The translations under genes were made by a program, and so were the position numbers. From Sphingomonas sp. 32-62-10 (lineage in GTDB: Bacteria; Pseudomonadota; Alphaproteobacteria; Sphingomonadales; Sphingomonadaceae), in the NCBI GenBank assembly GCA_002280555.1, contig NCEE01000004.1, forward strand, positions 62,001 through 126,000: 64,000 bases of DNA, in the 5' to 3' direction. The notes below the pieces were generated by a model. It did not search any database, was not told the DNA's origin, and saw nothing but the letters and a program-made list of their open reading frames with translations. Shown here piece by piece: positions 1 through 7,556 of this stretch. Each line of letters begins with the position of its first letter. Position 1 is the stretch's first letter.

Positions 1-23
1 GCAAGCTGGCCGGGCCTTCGTCG

Positions 24-1103
24 TTAAGCGGGGTTTATCACGATGGATATACCCGGCACGCCGGTGATGAAATCCGCCCCGAAGGCGGTTGCCGGGCTGT
101 GTGCGCCGGACGCTGGGCGATTGCGCAATGTTGCAGCGATAGCGGCCAAGGCGATATCGACGGTGCAAGCAAAACCCTCGCCTGCATCGAGCCGCGCTGA
201 GGCGGTACGCTTGCCACGCCGCGCTGTCACCCAAACGCGTGACGCATAGGTGGTTCGGGCTGCGCCGGCATGGCCCCCGGCATTGGCCATTGCCCGGCGG
301 ATCGGGCCGAATTTGAGCATTGTCGGCAACAGCGGCGCGATGATTGAGAGGATGCGTGCCTGCCCCCGCGGCATCGGCACGCCAGCGGTGATGTTGCGCA
401 CCCCCGCAATCCGGCGCGTGGCGGCGAGATCGGCTAGCGGCGCGCTGGCAAAGCTATGCACAGCGCCTGACGGGTCCCGTTCGATCCAGCGGCGACGTGC
501 CAGCCTGGCGCGGACAAGCGAACCCTTGTGCACCTCATGCCCGCCAGCTGCGATGACCGAAACGGTGCTTTCGGCAACCGCCGGAGAGCCGAAGCCCGAA
601 TCGGCGGCAACCGCGATCCGCATCGAATCCGCACCGCCGAGTAAAGCTGCCACCTGCATCGCCAGCCCGTCGCTTGCGGCAATCCCGAAGCCGACGCCGC
701 CAATCAGGGCAACTCCGGCAGCCTTTGCGTCGGCATCACGATCGAACAATGCCTCAAGCGTCAGCAACTCCCCATTGAGATCGAGATAATCGACCCCGCT
801 CGCCAATGCCGCCGCGATCACGGGCGGGGCGGTAATCGCAAATGGGCCGGCAGCATTGAGCACCAGTTTCTGTCCCTCCAGCGCCGCGCAGAGCGCTGCC
901 TTGTCACCGATATCCACGGCCGACCAAGAGAGTCCCGCTGGTTTAGCGAGCGCGGTGAGTTTTGCCGGATCGCGCCCAATTAGATGGGGCCGATGCCCGA
1001 GTGCCAGCGCACGTTCGAGGATCATTCCGCCGGTAACCCCGGTTGGGCCGATCAGCGCCCATGGGGTATGCGATGTGTGAGCATTTGCTAACTGATATGA
1101 CAT
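24..1103 (-). CDS. Saccharopine dehydrogenase-like NAD(P)-binding oxidoreductase
   Basis: Predicted 359-aa oxidoreductase of the saccharopine dehydrogenase / trans-acting enoyl reductase type. The N-terminus holds a Rossmann nucleotide-binding segment (ALIGPTGVTGGMILERAL), followed by the typical LVLNAAGPF and GVDYLDLNGE motifs of this family. The substrate cannot be read from sequence. The ATG at 1103 is chosen because the longer in-frame reading would run into the upstream tetR gene; it lies 4 bp after the tetR stop, so the two genes form an operon. An operator-like palindrome matching the one in front of tetR lies inside its first ten codons. Family call firm, function not. Confidence 0.8.
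   Translation of the reverse strand: MSYQLANAHTSHTPWALIGPTGVTGGMILERALALGHRPHLIGRDPAKLTALAKPAGLSWSAVDIGDKAALCAALEGQKLVLNAAGPFAITAPPVIAAALASGVDYLDLNGELLTLEALFDRDADAKAAGVALIGGVGFGIAASDGLAMQVAALLGGADSMRIAVAADSGFGSPAVAESTVSVIAAGGHEVHKGSLVRARLARRRWIERDPSGAVHSFASAPLADLAATRRIAGVRNITAGVPMPRGQARILSIIAPLLPTMLKFGPIRRAMANAGGHAGAARTTYASRVWVTARRGKRTASARLDAGEGFACTVDIALAAIAATLRNRPASGAHSPATAFGADFITGVPGISIVINPA
1076..1093. promoter_or_regulatory. Second TetR operator-like palindrome, inside the dehydrogenase 5' end
   Basis: The sequence TGTGAGCATTTGCTAACT matches the reverse complement of the 18-bp palindrome in front of tetR (1697-1714) at 16 of 18 positions, with 13 consecutive identical bases (1080-1092). 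It lies within the first codons of the downstream dehydrogenase gene. A second repressor site here could act as a roadblock or loop with the promoter site; that role is inference. Confidence 0.55.
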
Positions 1104-1107
1104 GATT

Positions 1108-1689
1108 TCAATTCTCCAATCCACGAAAAACAAGGGTCCAAAGCTGTTCGGCAAAGTCATCCACTGGTCGCGGCAGATCATCGAAATGCGCGAGCCGGGC
1201 CACTTGCCCAAGCGTGCCGAGCAGGATGATCGCAGCGAGCCGGGGGTCGACGTCGCATCCGATCCGCCCGGCCGCCTGTTCCGCTTCGATCAACTGCCGC
1301 ATCCGCGCAGGCAATGGCAGCTCACGCTGCGCCTCGGGCAAGCCGGGCCAATAACGGCGCAGGTTTTCGAGTACATAATGCACCGCTTCGGGTGCTGCCT
1401 CGACCAGCAGGACGATGGAAGTGAGCCGCTCCTTCAGCGACAGCGCCGGATCCGGCAGCAACAGCGCGGCGAGCGCGGCATAGCACCGATCAAACAACGC
1501 TTGGGCGAGCGCTTCCTTGCTCGCAAAATGGCGGAACAGTGCCGGGTTGGTGAAGCCCGCACCGGCGGCAATGTCCCGAATGTTGACGCCGTCGACACCG
1601 TGCGTCGCGAACAGACGCAGCGCGGTCGCTACGATGGCGCGCTTGGCGGGCGGATCAAGGTCGCTGGATAGGGTGAAGCTGGTCGTCAT
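1108..1689 (-). CDS. TetR/AcrR family transcriptional regulator
   Basis: 193-aa TetR-type repressor. The N-terminal helix-turn-helix is visible at residues ~17-62 (IVATALRLFATHGVDGVNIRDIAAGAG, then NPALFRHFASKEAL). The C-terminal ~130 residues are the variable ligand-binding part. It is followed after 4 bp by the saccharopine dehydrogenase-like gene, so it probably controls its own operon. A perfect palindrome 8 bp before the start codon supports autoregulation. The effector is unknown. Confidence 0.9.
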   Translation of the reverse strand: MTTSFTLSSDLDPPAKRAIVATALRLFATHGVDGVNIRDIAAGAGFTNPALFRHFASKEALAQALFDRCYAALAALLLPDPALSLKERLTSIVLLVEAAPEAVHYVLENLRRYWPGLPEAQRELPLPARMRQLIEAEQAAGRIGCDVDPRLAAIILLGTLGQVARLAHFDDLPRPVDDFAEQLWTLVFRGLEN

Positions 1690-1696
1690 GTCGAAA

Positions 1697-1714
1697 TGTT
1701 AGCAAATGCTAACA
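1697..1714. promoter_or_regulatory. Putative TetR operator (perfect palindrome)
   Basis: TGTTAGCAAATGCTAACA is an 18-bp inverted repeat (arms TGTTAGCA and TGCTAACA, centre AA) placed 8 bp upstream of the tetR start codon. Size, symmetry and position fit a TetR-family autorepressor site. A 16/18 copy occurs at 1076-1093. Confidence 0.75.
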
Positions 1715-1753
1715 CTTCCGTCAATCCCCCTATCGCTGGGGCACTTCACATTG

Positions 1754-3010
1754 TCAGTGCGCCATCGCCAATCCGTCACCACGCTCGCTTTCGTCGACCG
1801 CGACAATCTTGGGGATCAGCAGATGGATGAACAGCAGGGCGAGGAGATAGCTGCCCGAACAGATCGCCAGTAACGGGCCATAGCCCCAGCCCATCGCCAG
1901 CGAAAACGGCGTCAGCTTGATTAACCCGATCGACCAAAGATTGCCGCAGAACGCTGCCATCCCGATCACCGATCCCACAGCGCGCGCCGGGAACACATCT
2001 GTCGCGAGGCCAAAGAGGTTCGTCGAAAACCCCTGATGCGCGAACAAGCCAAGCCCCAGCAACAGCGCTGCGCTCCAGGGGCTTGAAACGAAAAGCACGC
2101 CGCTCACCGGTAAGATCAGCACCGCATAGAACAACAGCGTCGACTTGCGCGCCCGGTCGACACTCCACCCCTTGGCCATCAGCCTCGACGAAAGCCAGCC
2201 ACCGGTGAGCGCACCAAGCGCGGCGAACACATAAACCAGCGCGACCGGCAGCCCTAGAGTTCCCTGCGGTAGCCCGAACAGCCGGTGAAACAAATCAGGC
2301 AGCCATATGAGCATGAAGAACCAGACCTGATCCGACAATACCTTGGCAATGGCCAGCGCCAGCGTCTTGCGATCGCGTAACAAGGTTGTCCACGCAATCG
2401 GTGCGGGCTGTTCGCCCTCGACTGCGACGGGCTGAACGCGCACAGCAAACCAAACCGCGACCCAGACGAGGCCGAGCCCGCCCGCGATCAGAAAGGCTGC
2501 TTTCCACCCCAGCGTGACTGCCAACAGGGGGATCGCCAGCGGCGTCACGATGGCCCCCACATTGGGCGCGGTATTGGCCACACCGAGCGCGATCGAGCGA
2601 TCCTTTTGGCTGAAATAGGTGGCCGCTGATTTGACCGCGGCGGGCGTACCAATTGACTCCGCCGCACCGAGCACGACCCGCGCGATAATGAAGCCGACCA
2701 CCCCACTCGCAAAGGCATGCGCCATCCCGGCGATGCTCCAAACGGCCACGCCGAGCGCAAAGCCGATCCGCAAGCCGACCCGGTCGATGAACCAACCCGT
2801 CCCCAGAAGCGCAAACGCCGCCGACAACTGGAAGGCCGAGACCATATTGGCATAATCGTCGTCGGACCATTTGAACTCGGCCTCCAGCGTCGGCTTCAGC
2901 AGCGCCAGGATTTGACGATCGACGTAATTGAGCATGATCGCGAAGAACACCATCGCGACAATGACCCAGCGGCTCGCGCCGCTTCGGGTTCCATTCATGC
3001 CCACCATCAT
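1754..3010 (-). CDS. MFS transporter (anion:cation symporter / hexuronate type)
   Basis: 418-aa inner-membrane transporter with about twelve hydrophobic segments. The first helix carries MLNYVDRQILALLKP, the segment typical of the ACS family of major facilitator proteins (ExuT/GarP-like), which move organic anions such as hexuronates with protons. GWFIDRVGLRIGFALG corresponds to the loop 2-3 signature. The ATG at 3010 is preceded by GGGAGAG. It lies downstream of the divergent YeiH-like gene and 64 bp above the tetR operator, transcribed in the same direction as tetR. Substrate not determinable. Confidence 0.85.
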   Translation of the reverse strand: MMVGMNGTRSGASRWVIVAMVFFAIMLNYVDRQILALLKPTLEAEFKWSDDDYANMVSAFQLSAAFALLGTGWFIDRVGLRIGFALGVAVWSIAGMAHAFASGVVGFIIARVVLGAAESIGTPAAVKSAATYFSQKDRSIALGVANTAPNVGAIVTPLAIPLLAVTLGWKAAFLIAGGLGLVWVAVWFAVRVQPVAVEGEQPAPIAWTTLLRDRKTLALAIAKVLSDQVWFFMLIWLPDLFHRLFGLPQGTLGLPVALVYVFAALGALTGGWLSSRLMAKGWSVDRARKSTLLFYAVLILPVSGVLFVSSPWSAALLLGLGLFAHQGFSTNLFGLATDVFPARAVGSVIGMAAFCGNLWSIGLIKLTPFSLAMGWGYGPLLAICSGSYLLALLFIHLLIPKIVAVDESERGDGLAMAH

Positions 3011-3114
3011 CGCTCTCCCCGGTCGCTTGCGGTTGACCCGCGTCTTTCAGATAACGTTGTCATACCCGTGACGGTTCGGCTAGTATTTTGATGCGAAGGC
3101 ATAGAAGGCGGGGC

Positions 3115-4173
3115 ATGGCGACGACGCAAGCAAAACCGGCGAAACGCCCGCTGCCGATGGCCGCCGATCTCTATGGCGATATCGAGCCGAGCCCTAAATC
3201 GACATGGCGCGGGCTGTTCCCCGGGCTGGCGGTGGTCGCGGCGGGCACGCTGTCCGCCGGGTTCATCTCCGATCATTATGGCGCTCCGCTGACCTTGATG
3301 GCGCTGCTGATCGGGCTCGCGCTCAATTTCCTGAATGCCGATGCGCGGTTGCATGACGGGCTAAGCTTTGCGTCACGCTCGCTGCTGCGCTGGGGGATCG
3401 TGCTGGTCGGGGTGCGGGTCACCTTCGGGCAGATCCTGGCGCTGGGGCCAGTGGCGCTGCTGAGCGTGGTGGTGATCGTCGCGCTGGTGATCGGGGCGGG
3501 CGTGCTCGCGGCGCGCCGGTTCGGCTTCGACAGCGCGTTCGGGGTGCTGGCGGGCGGGGCGGTGGCGATTTGCGGCGCGTCTGCCGCGCTCGCGCTCGCC
3601 ACGACCCTGGGCGAACGACGCGCGAGTCAGGCGCAGTTGACGATCGTGCTGGTCGGCATTTCGGCGATGAGCGCGGCCGCGATGGTGCTCTATCCCATCC
3701 TCGCCCAGGCCATGCAGCTGAGCGATCTCCAGGCAGGCTTCATGCTGGGCGCTTCGATTCATGACGTCGCGCAGACGTTGGGCGCGGGTTATGCCTATTC
3801 GCCCGGCGCGGGGGATATCGCCGCGATCGTCAAGCTCACCCGCGTCGCGCTGCTCGCGCCGGTGCTGGCGATCGTCGTGCTGTTCTTCGCGAGCGAGAGC
3901 GGCAAGACGAAGGGGCCAGGCGTACCGTGGTTCGTGATCGGCTTTTTCGCGGTGGCCGGCGTGCATTCGCTGGGCGTGATCCCCGCGATCGTCGCGAGTG
4001 CTGCGGAAACCCTCGCCACCGCCGCGCTTGCCGCCGCGGTCACCGCCACTGCGATCAGATCCCCGATGCGGCAATTGCTTGATGCCGGGGCGAAACCGCT
4101 GCTGGTAATCGGCGTGGCGACGCTGGTCGCGCTCGCGCTGGCAGGGCTGACGGCGGTGTTCGTGATCGGGTGA
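3115..4173 (+). CDS. YeiH/UPF0324 family putative sulfate exporter
   Basis: 352-aa polytopic membrane protein of the UPF0324 (YeiH, Cons_hypoth698) family. The conserved core GGAVAICGASAALALATTLGE and the segment ASIHDVAQTLGAGYAYSPGAGDIAAIVKLTRVA are seen. About ten hydrophobic helices follow a 40-residue basic cytoplasmic tail. The family is annotated as putative sulfate exporters, but the transport role is weakly established. ATG 3115 is preferred over an upstream ATG at 3088 because of the GGCGGGG sequence just before it. It is divergent from the MFS gene. Confidence 0.85.
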   Translation: MATTQAKPAKRPLPMAADLYGDIEPSPKSTWRGLFPGLAVVAAGTLSAGFISDHYGAPLTLMALLIGLALNFLNADARLHDGLSFASRSLLRWGIVLVGVRVTFGQILALGPVALLSVVVIVALVIGAGVLAARRFGFDSAFGVLAGGAVAICGASAALALATTLGERRASQAQLTIVLVGISAMSAAAMVLYPILAQAMQLSDLQAGFMLGASIHDVAQTLGAGYAYSPGAGDIAAIVKLTRVALLAPVLAIVVLFFASESGKTKGPGVPWFVIGFFAVAGVHSLGVIPAIVASAAETLATAALAAAVTATAIRSPMRQLLDAGAKPLLVIGVATLVALALAGLTAVFVIG

Positions 4174-4505
4174 GTCGCGGGCCGGATTGGGGCCAAAGTT
4201 GCAGGTGAAGTTGCGGAAGTTGCGGGTCTCCATCGGTTTGTTGCGGGTTGGCGCGAAACGGGAGTTTTTGTGGTGCGGGCGATGTCAAAGAGCGGTGTGG
4301 AACATATCATGACCAGGCGGTTGTAGGAAAGTGCTCATGTTGGCTTTCGTCCAATGTCGGTCATAACCGAGCTGGATTGCCAATCCCAGAAGCCAACATT
4401 GTGAAGCGGGGTTCTGACATTGGCAAACCCGTGCGCGGAGATGACTCGGCGTTGGTGCCAAAACCGACCGGTTGTGACACCGGTCCAATCTTGTCCACGA
4501 ATAAG
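4174..4505. other. Gene-free 332-bp interval with short AAGTTGC repeats
   Basis: No supported gene lies between the convergent YeiH-like and SDR genes. The left part carries three AAGTTGC copies starting at 4196, 4208 and 4217. The rest (about 4300-4500) is visibly less GC-rich than its neighbours and has no ORF with a recognisable protein. It may be a decayed gene or inserted remnant; nothing more can be supported. Confidence 0.5.
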
Positions 4506-5252
4506 TTAGAGCTGAGCAAAGCCGCCATCGACTGCGATTTCCGCGCCGAGCATATAGCGGGACCGGTCGCTCGCTAGAAATAGGGCGGCTTCGGCTACGT
4601 CCTGCGCCTCCCCGAAGCGACCGAGCGGAATTCCCTGTTGAACGCGCGCGGCGAAGGCAGCGAGGTCGTCCGGCCCCATGCCCGTCTTGCCGTGGATCGG
4701 CGTGTTCATTGCGCCTGGGCTGACGGCATTGACCCGAATATGCCGATCCAGCATCTCGCGCGACCAGGTACGCGCCAACGAGCGGACGGCCGCCTTCGAC
4801 GCCGAAAGCGCCGACAGGCCGGCGGTCCCGACATCGGCAAGCCACGAGGTGTTGAGGATGATCGACCCACCATCGCGCACCAGCGGGAGCAACGCCTGCA
4901 CAGTGAAGAACACGCCCTTGACGTTGATATCCATCACCGTGTCGAAACGGTCCTCGTCGGTCCCGCCAAGCGGTGTCGCGAACGCAACGCCGGCGTTGGC
5001 GAAGACGATGTCGAGATGCCCAAAGATGGTTGCGACGTCTGCATTGAGTGCCGCAAGGTCCGCCATCGATCGTACATCTAGACGCAACGCAATCGAATCC
5101 CGGCCCAGTTCCGCATGTGCGGCCGCAAGGCGGGCGTCGTCCTGACCGGTAATGGCTACTCGCGCGCCGTGCTGCTGAAAGAGTTTTGCGGTGGCGAATC
5201 CTATGCCGCTCGTGCCGCCCGTCACCAACGCTGTCTTGCCCTGCAGATCCAT
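4506..5252 (-). CDS. SDR family oxidoreductase
   Basis: 248-aa classical short-chain dehydrogenase/reductase. The cofactor motif GKTALVTGGTSGIGFATAKLF is at residues ~5-25, the NAG motif (VFANAGVAFA) near 80-90, and PGAMNTP in the C-terminal third. In the catalytic region ILNTSWLADVGTAGLSALSASKAA, the usual Tyr of YxxxK is replaced: the lysine is preceded by SALSASK rather than YxxxK. The ATG at 5252 has an AGGAGG ribosome site (5258-5263). It is divergent from a LysR gene, a common regulator-target arrangement. Substrate unknown; catalytic competence is uncertain given the missing Tyr. Confidence 0.85.
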   Translation of the reverse strand: MDLQGKTALVTGGTSGIGFATAKLFQQHGARVAITGQDDARLAAAHAELGRDSIALRLDVRSMADLAALNADVATIFGHLDIVFANAGVAFATPLGGTDEDRFDTVMDINVKGVFFTVQALLPLVRDGGSIILNTSWLADVGTAGLSALSASKAAVRSLARTWSREMLDRHIRVNAVSPGAMNTPIHGKTGMGPDDLAAFAARVQQGIPLGRFGEAQDVAEAALFLASDRSRYMLGAEIAVDGGFAQL

Positions 5253-5354
5253 CCTGTCCTCCTGAGATTGCGTGGGCATCAACTACGCATTGGCTTCGCC
5301 GATCACGAGGCATATGAACGACCGTCATGACATAGCTTTTCTTTGTGAGGTGCG

Positions 5355-6260
5355 GTGCGGTCCCTGTCGCGATTGAAGGCCCTTCAAGCATTCGAAGCCG
5401 CCGCCCGGCATGGCAGTTTCGTGGGTGCTGGGAAGGAACTCAACGTCACCGCGGCAGCGGTTGGACAGATGGTGCGCTCGCTTGAGGATTGGCTCGGGTC
5501 ACCCTTGTTCAAGCGGCGCGGCGCGGGCTCGGATCGGCTGATGGTGCTGGAGGACACGCGCGAGGCTCTTGCCAATTTGCATATCGGGCTCAATGCGCTG
5601 GACGAAGCGATGCGTCAGCTGAAGCTGCGCCGGACCAGCGGTGTCGTGACAGTAACCGCTTCACAGGCGATCGTCGCGAAATGGCTTTTGCCCCGACTTG
5701 GCGATTTTGCCGCGCTGTATCCGGACATTGTCGTGCGGCTCGATGTTACCGACCGGATTGTCGACCTGCTCCAGGGGGAGGCCGATATCGGCGTTCGGTG
5801 CGGTGCGGGAACATGGCAAGGCCTTGAGACGACCTACCTGCACGGCGAAGAAATAATTGCCGTCTGCGCGCCGTCGCTATTGCCCGCCAAAGGTCGCCCC
5901 GACGGGAATTGGCTCTCCGCGCAGACACTGTTGCACGACACCACGCCTGCCTCACACGACATATTCCCGGGCTGGGGGGACTGGGCCGAGATGATCGGCG
6001 TGGCCGACCTGCACGTTGACCGTGGCTTACGCATCAACGCATCGTCGGCGATCATCCAGGCTGCGATTACCGGTCAGGGCGTCGCGTTGGCACGGAAGAC
6101 GCTTGTTGCGCAGGACATTGCCGATGGTCGTCTGATCCGGGTGTTTGCCGAGTGCCGTTTGCCCATCGACTGGGCCTATTTTGCAGTTGCGTCGCCGTGG
6201 GCACTGGCACGTCCACCGGTCTTGTCCTTCCGGGACTGGTTGGTCTCGACGTGGCAATGA
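5355..6260 (+). CDS. LysR family transcriptional regulator (GcvA-like)
   Basis: 301-aa LysR-type regulator starting at GTG 5355. The winged HTH is at residues ~5-65 (LKALQAFEAAARHGSFVGAGKELNVTAAAVGQMVRSLE), followed by a two-lobed effector-binding domain. The N-terminal pattern resembles the GcvA/AmpR subgroup. It is divergently transcribed from the SDR gene with a 102-bp shared promoter region, so the SDR is the likely target. Effector unknown. Confidence 0.9.
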   Translation: MRSLSRLKALQAFEAAARHGSFVGAGKELNVTAAAVGQMVRSLEDWLGSPLFKRRGAGSDRLMVLEDTREALANLHIGLNALDEAMRQLKLRRTSGVVTVTASQAIVAKWLLPRLGDFAALYPDIVVRLDVTDRIVDLLQGEADIGVRCGAGTWQGLETTYLHGEEIIAVCAPSLLPAKGRPDGNWLSAQTLLHDTTPASHDIFPGWGDWAEMIGVADLHVDRGLRINASSAIIQAAITGQGVALARKTLVAQDIADGRLIRVFAECRLPIDWAYFAVASPWALARPPVLSFRDWLVSTWQ

Positions 6261-6372
6261 TGAGTCAGGCAGACGATCATGCCTAGCGTCAGGCGGGACG
6301 GCTTTCGACCATGTCGTTCTCGAAACCTGCCGGAGTGCTAGCCACCCCAACCGGTCTTTCGACCTTTCGCCC

Positions 6373-7377
6373 TCACCCCCCAACAACCCCCGTCGACCCC
6401 CGTACCACCAGTTCATGCGCGATCTCGCGCCGTTCGGGCTTGCCCTCTCCCTCGCCCAACAGCAAATCCGCCGCTGCATGCGCCATTTCCCGCGTCGGCT
6501 GGCGGATGGTGGTGAGCGGGGGCCAGACGTAGCGGGCAAGCGCGGTATCGTCGAAGCCGGCGACGGAGAGGTCTCCGGGCACGCGCAACCCAAGCCGGTG
6601 GGCGACCGTCAGCACCCCGGCGGCCATGTCATCGCTCGCGGCGAAGATCGCGGTCGGGGGTTCGGGGAGGGCCAGCAGCGCCTCTGCCTCGCGCGCGCCT
6701 GAGGCGAAATCATAATGACCGCTGCGGATCAGCGCTGGGTCGGCGCTGATGCCGGCCTGCGTGAGGGCATCGCGATACCCTTCGGTCCGCTGCGCGCTGG
6801 TCGCAAAGCCGGGGTCGCCCGCGATGAAGCCGATGCGGCGGTGGCCGAGCCCCAACAGATGCTGCGTCATCGTCGCAGCGGCGGCGCGGTTATCGATGAA
6901 GGTCGAGGGGCTGAGCATCACATCGGTGCCGGGCGAGACGCGCACGAACCGCACCCCGCGCCTCGCGAGCAGATCGAGCACGGCGGGGTAATCGGTGATC
7001 GGCGGGGTGAGGATCAGCCCGTCGATCTGCGTCGCCTCGACCAGGCTCTCAATCTCATCGAGTAGCCGCGCCGATCCGCGATCATAGGGTTGCGCGATCA
7101 TTCGCACCCCCGCCGCCTCACAGCGATCACGAATGCCGGATTGCATTTCATAGACATAATAGGGGCTGGGATTGTCGCAGATCAGCGCGATCTGGAAGGA
7201 TCGCCGCCCGGCGAGCGAACGCGCGGCGACATTGGGGCGGAAGTTCAGCCGCGCGACCACCTCGGCAACCTTGGCGCGGGTTTCGGCGCCGACATATTTC
7301 TCATTATTCAGCACGCGCGAGACGGTCTTGATCGACACGCCGGCCTCGCGGGACACATCCTTGATCGTGACGCGCAC
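6373..7377 (-). CDS. LacI family transcriptional regulator
   Basis: 334-aa LacI/GalR regulator. The N-terminal DNA-binding headpiece VTIKDVSREAGVSIKTVSRVLN and the hinge helix region (VAARSLAGRRS) are intact. A periplasmic-binding-protein-like sugar domain follows (SFQIALICDNPSPYYVYEMQSG ... FAASDDMAAGVL). The start is GTG 7377. No sugar catabolic genes are adjacent, so the target is unknown; its neighbour on the other strand is the penicillin-binding protein. Confidence 0.9.
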   Translation of the reverse strand: MRVTIKDVSREAGVSIKTVSRVLNNEKYVGAETRAKVAEVVARLNFRPNVAARSLAGRRSFQIALICDNPSPYYVYEMQSGIRDRCEAAGVRMIAQPYDRGSARLLDEIESLVEATQIDGLILTPPITDYPAVLDLLARRGVRFVRVSPGTDVMLSPSTFIDNRAAAATMTQHLLGLGHRRIGFIAGDPGFATSAQRTEGYRDALTQAGISADPALIRSGHYDFASGAREAEALLALPEPPTAIFAASDDMAAGVLTVAHRLGLRVPGDLSVAGFDDTALARYVWPPLTTIRQPTREMAHAAADLLLGEGEGKPERREIAHELVVRGSTGVVGG

Positions 7378-7556
7378 TTGCCCCCCAATAGGCCCGCCTG
7401 TTCCTTGATCCCGGCGGACCTGCTAGGCGATGTGCATGAGCAAGCTCGCCTCGTCCAGTCCAGCGCCTTTTGCGCGAACGGGGTGGCGCTTGCAGGAACT
7501 GTTCTATTGCACTAATACAGTGATTGGCCGACCGTCGGGCCATCTGGATGATCGCG

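Noticed and set aside
1102..1671. 189-aa ORF on the plus strand over tetR
   Set aside because: Complementary to a clear TetR gene; composition typical of a shadow frame.
4475..4488. TGACACCGGTCCAA resembling a LacI-family operator half
   Set aside because: Not a full palindrome and lies downstream of the nearest gene ends, not in a promoter.
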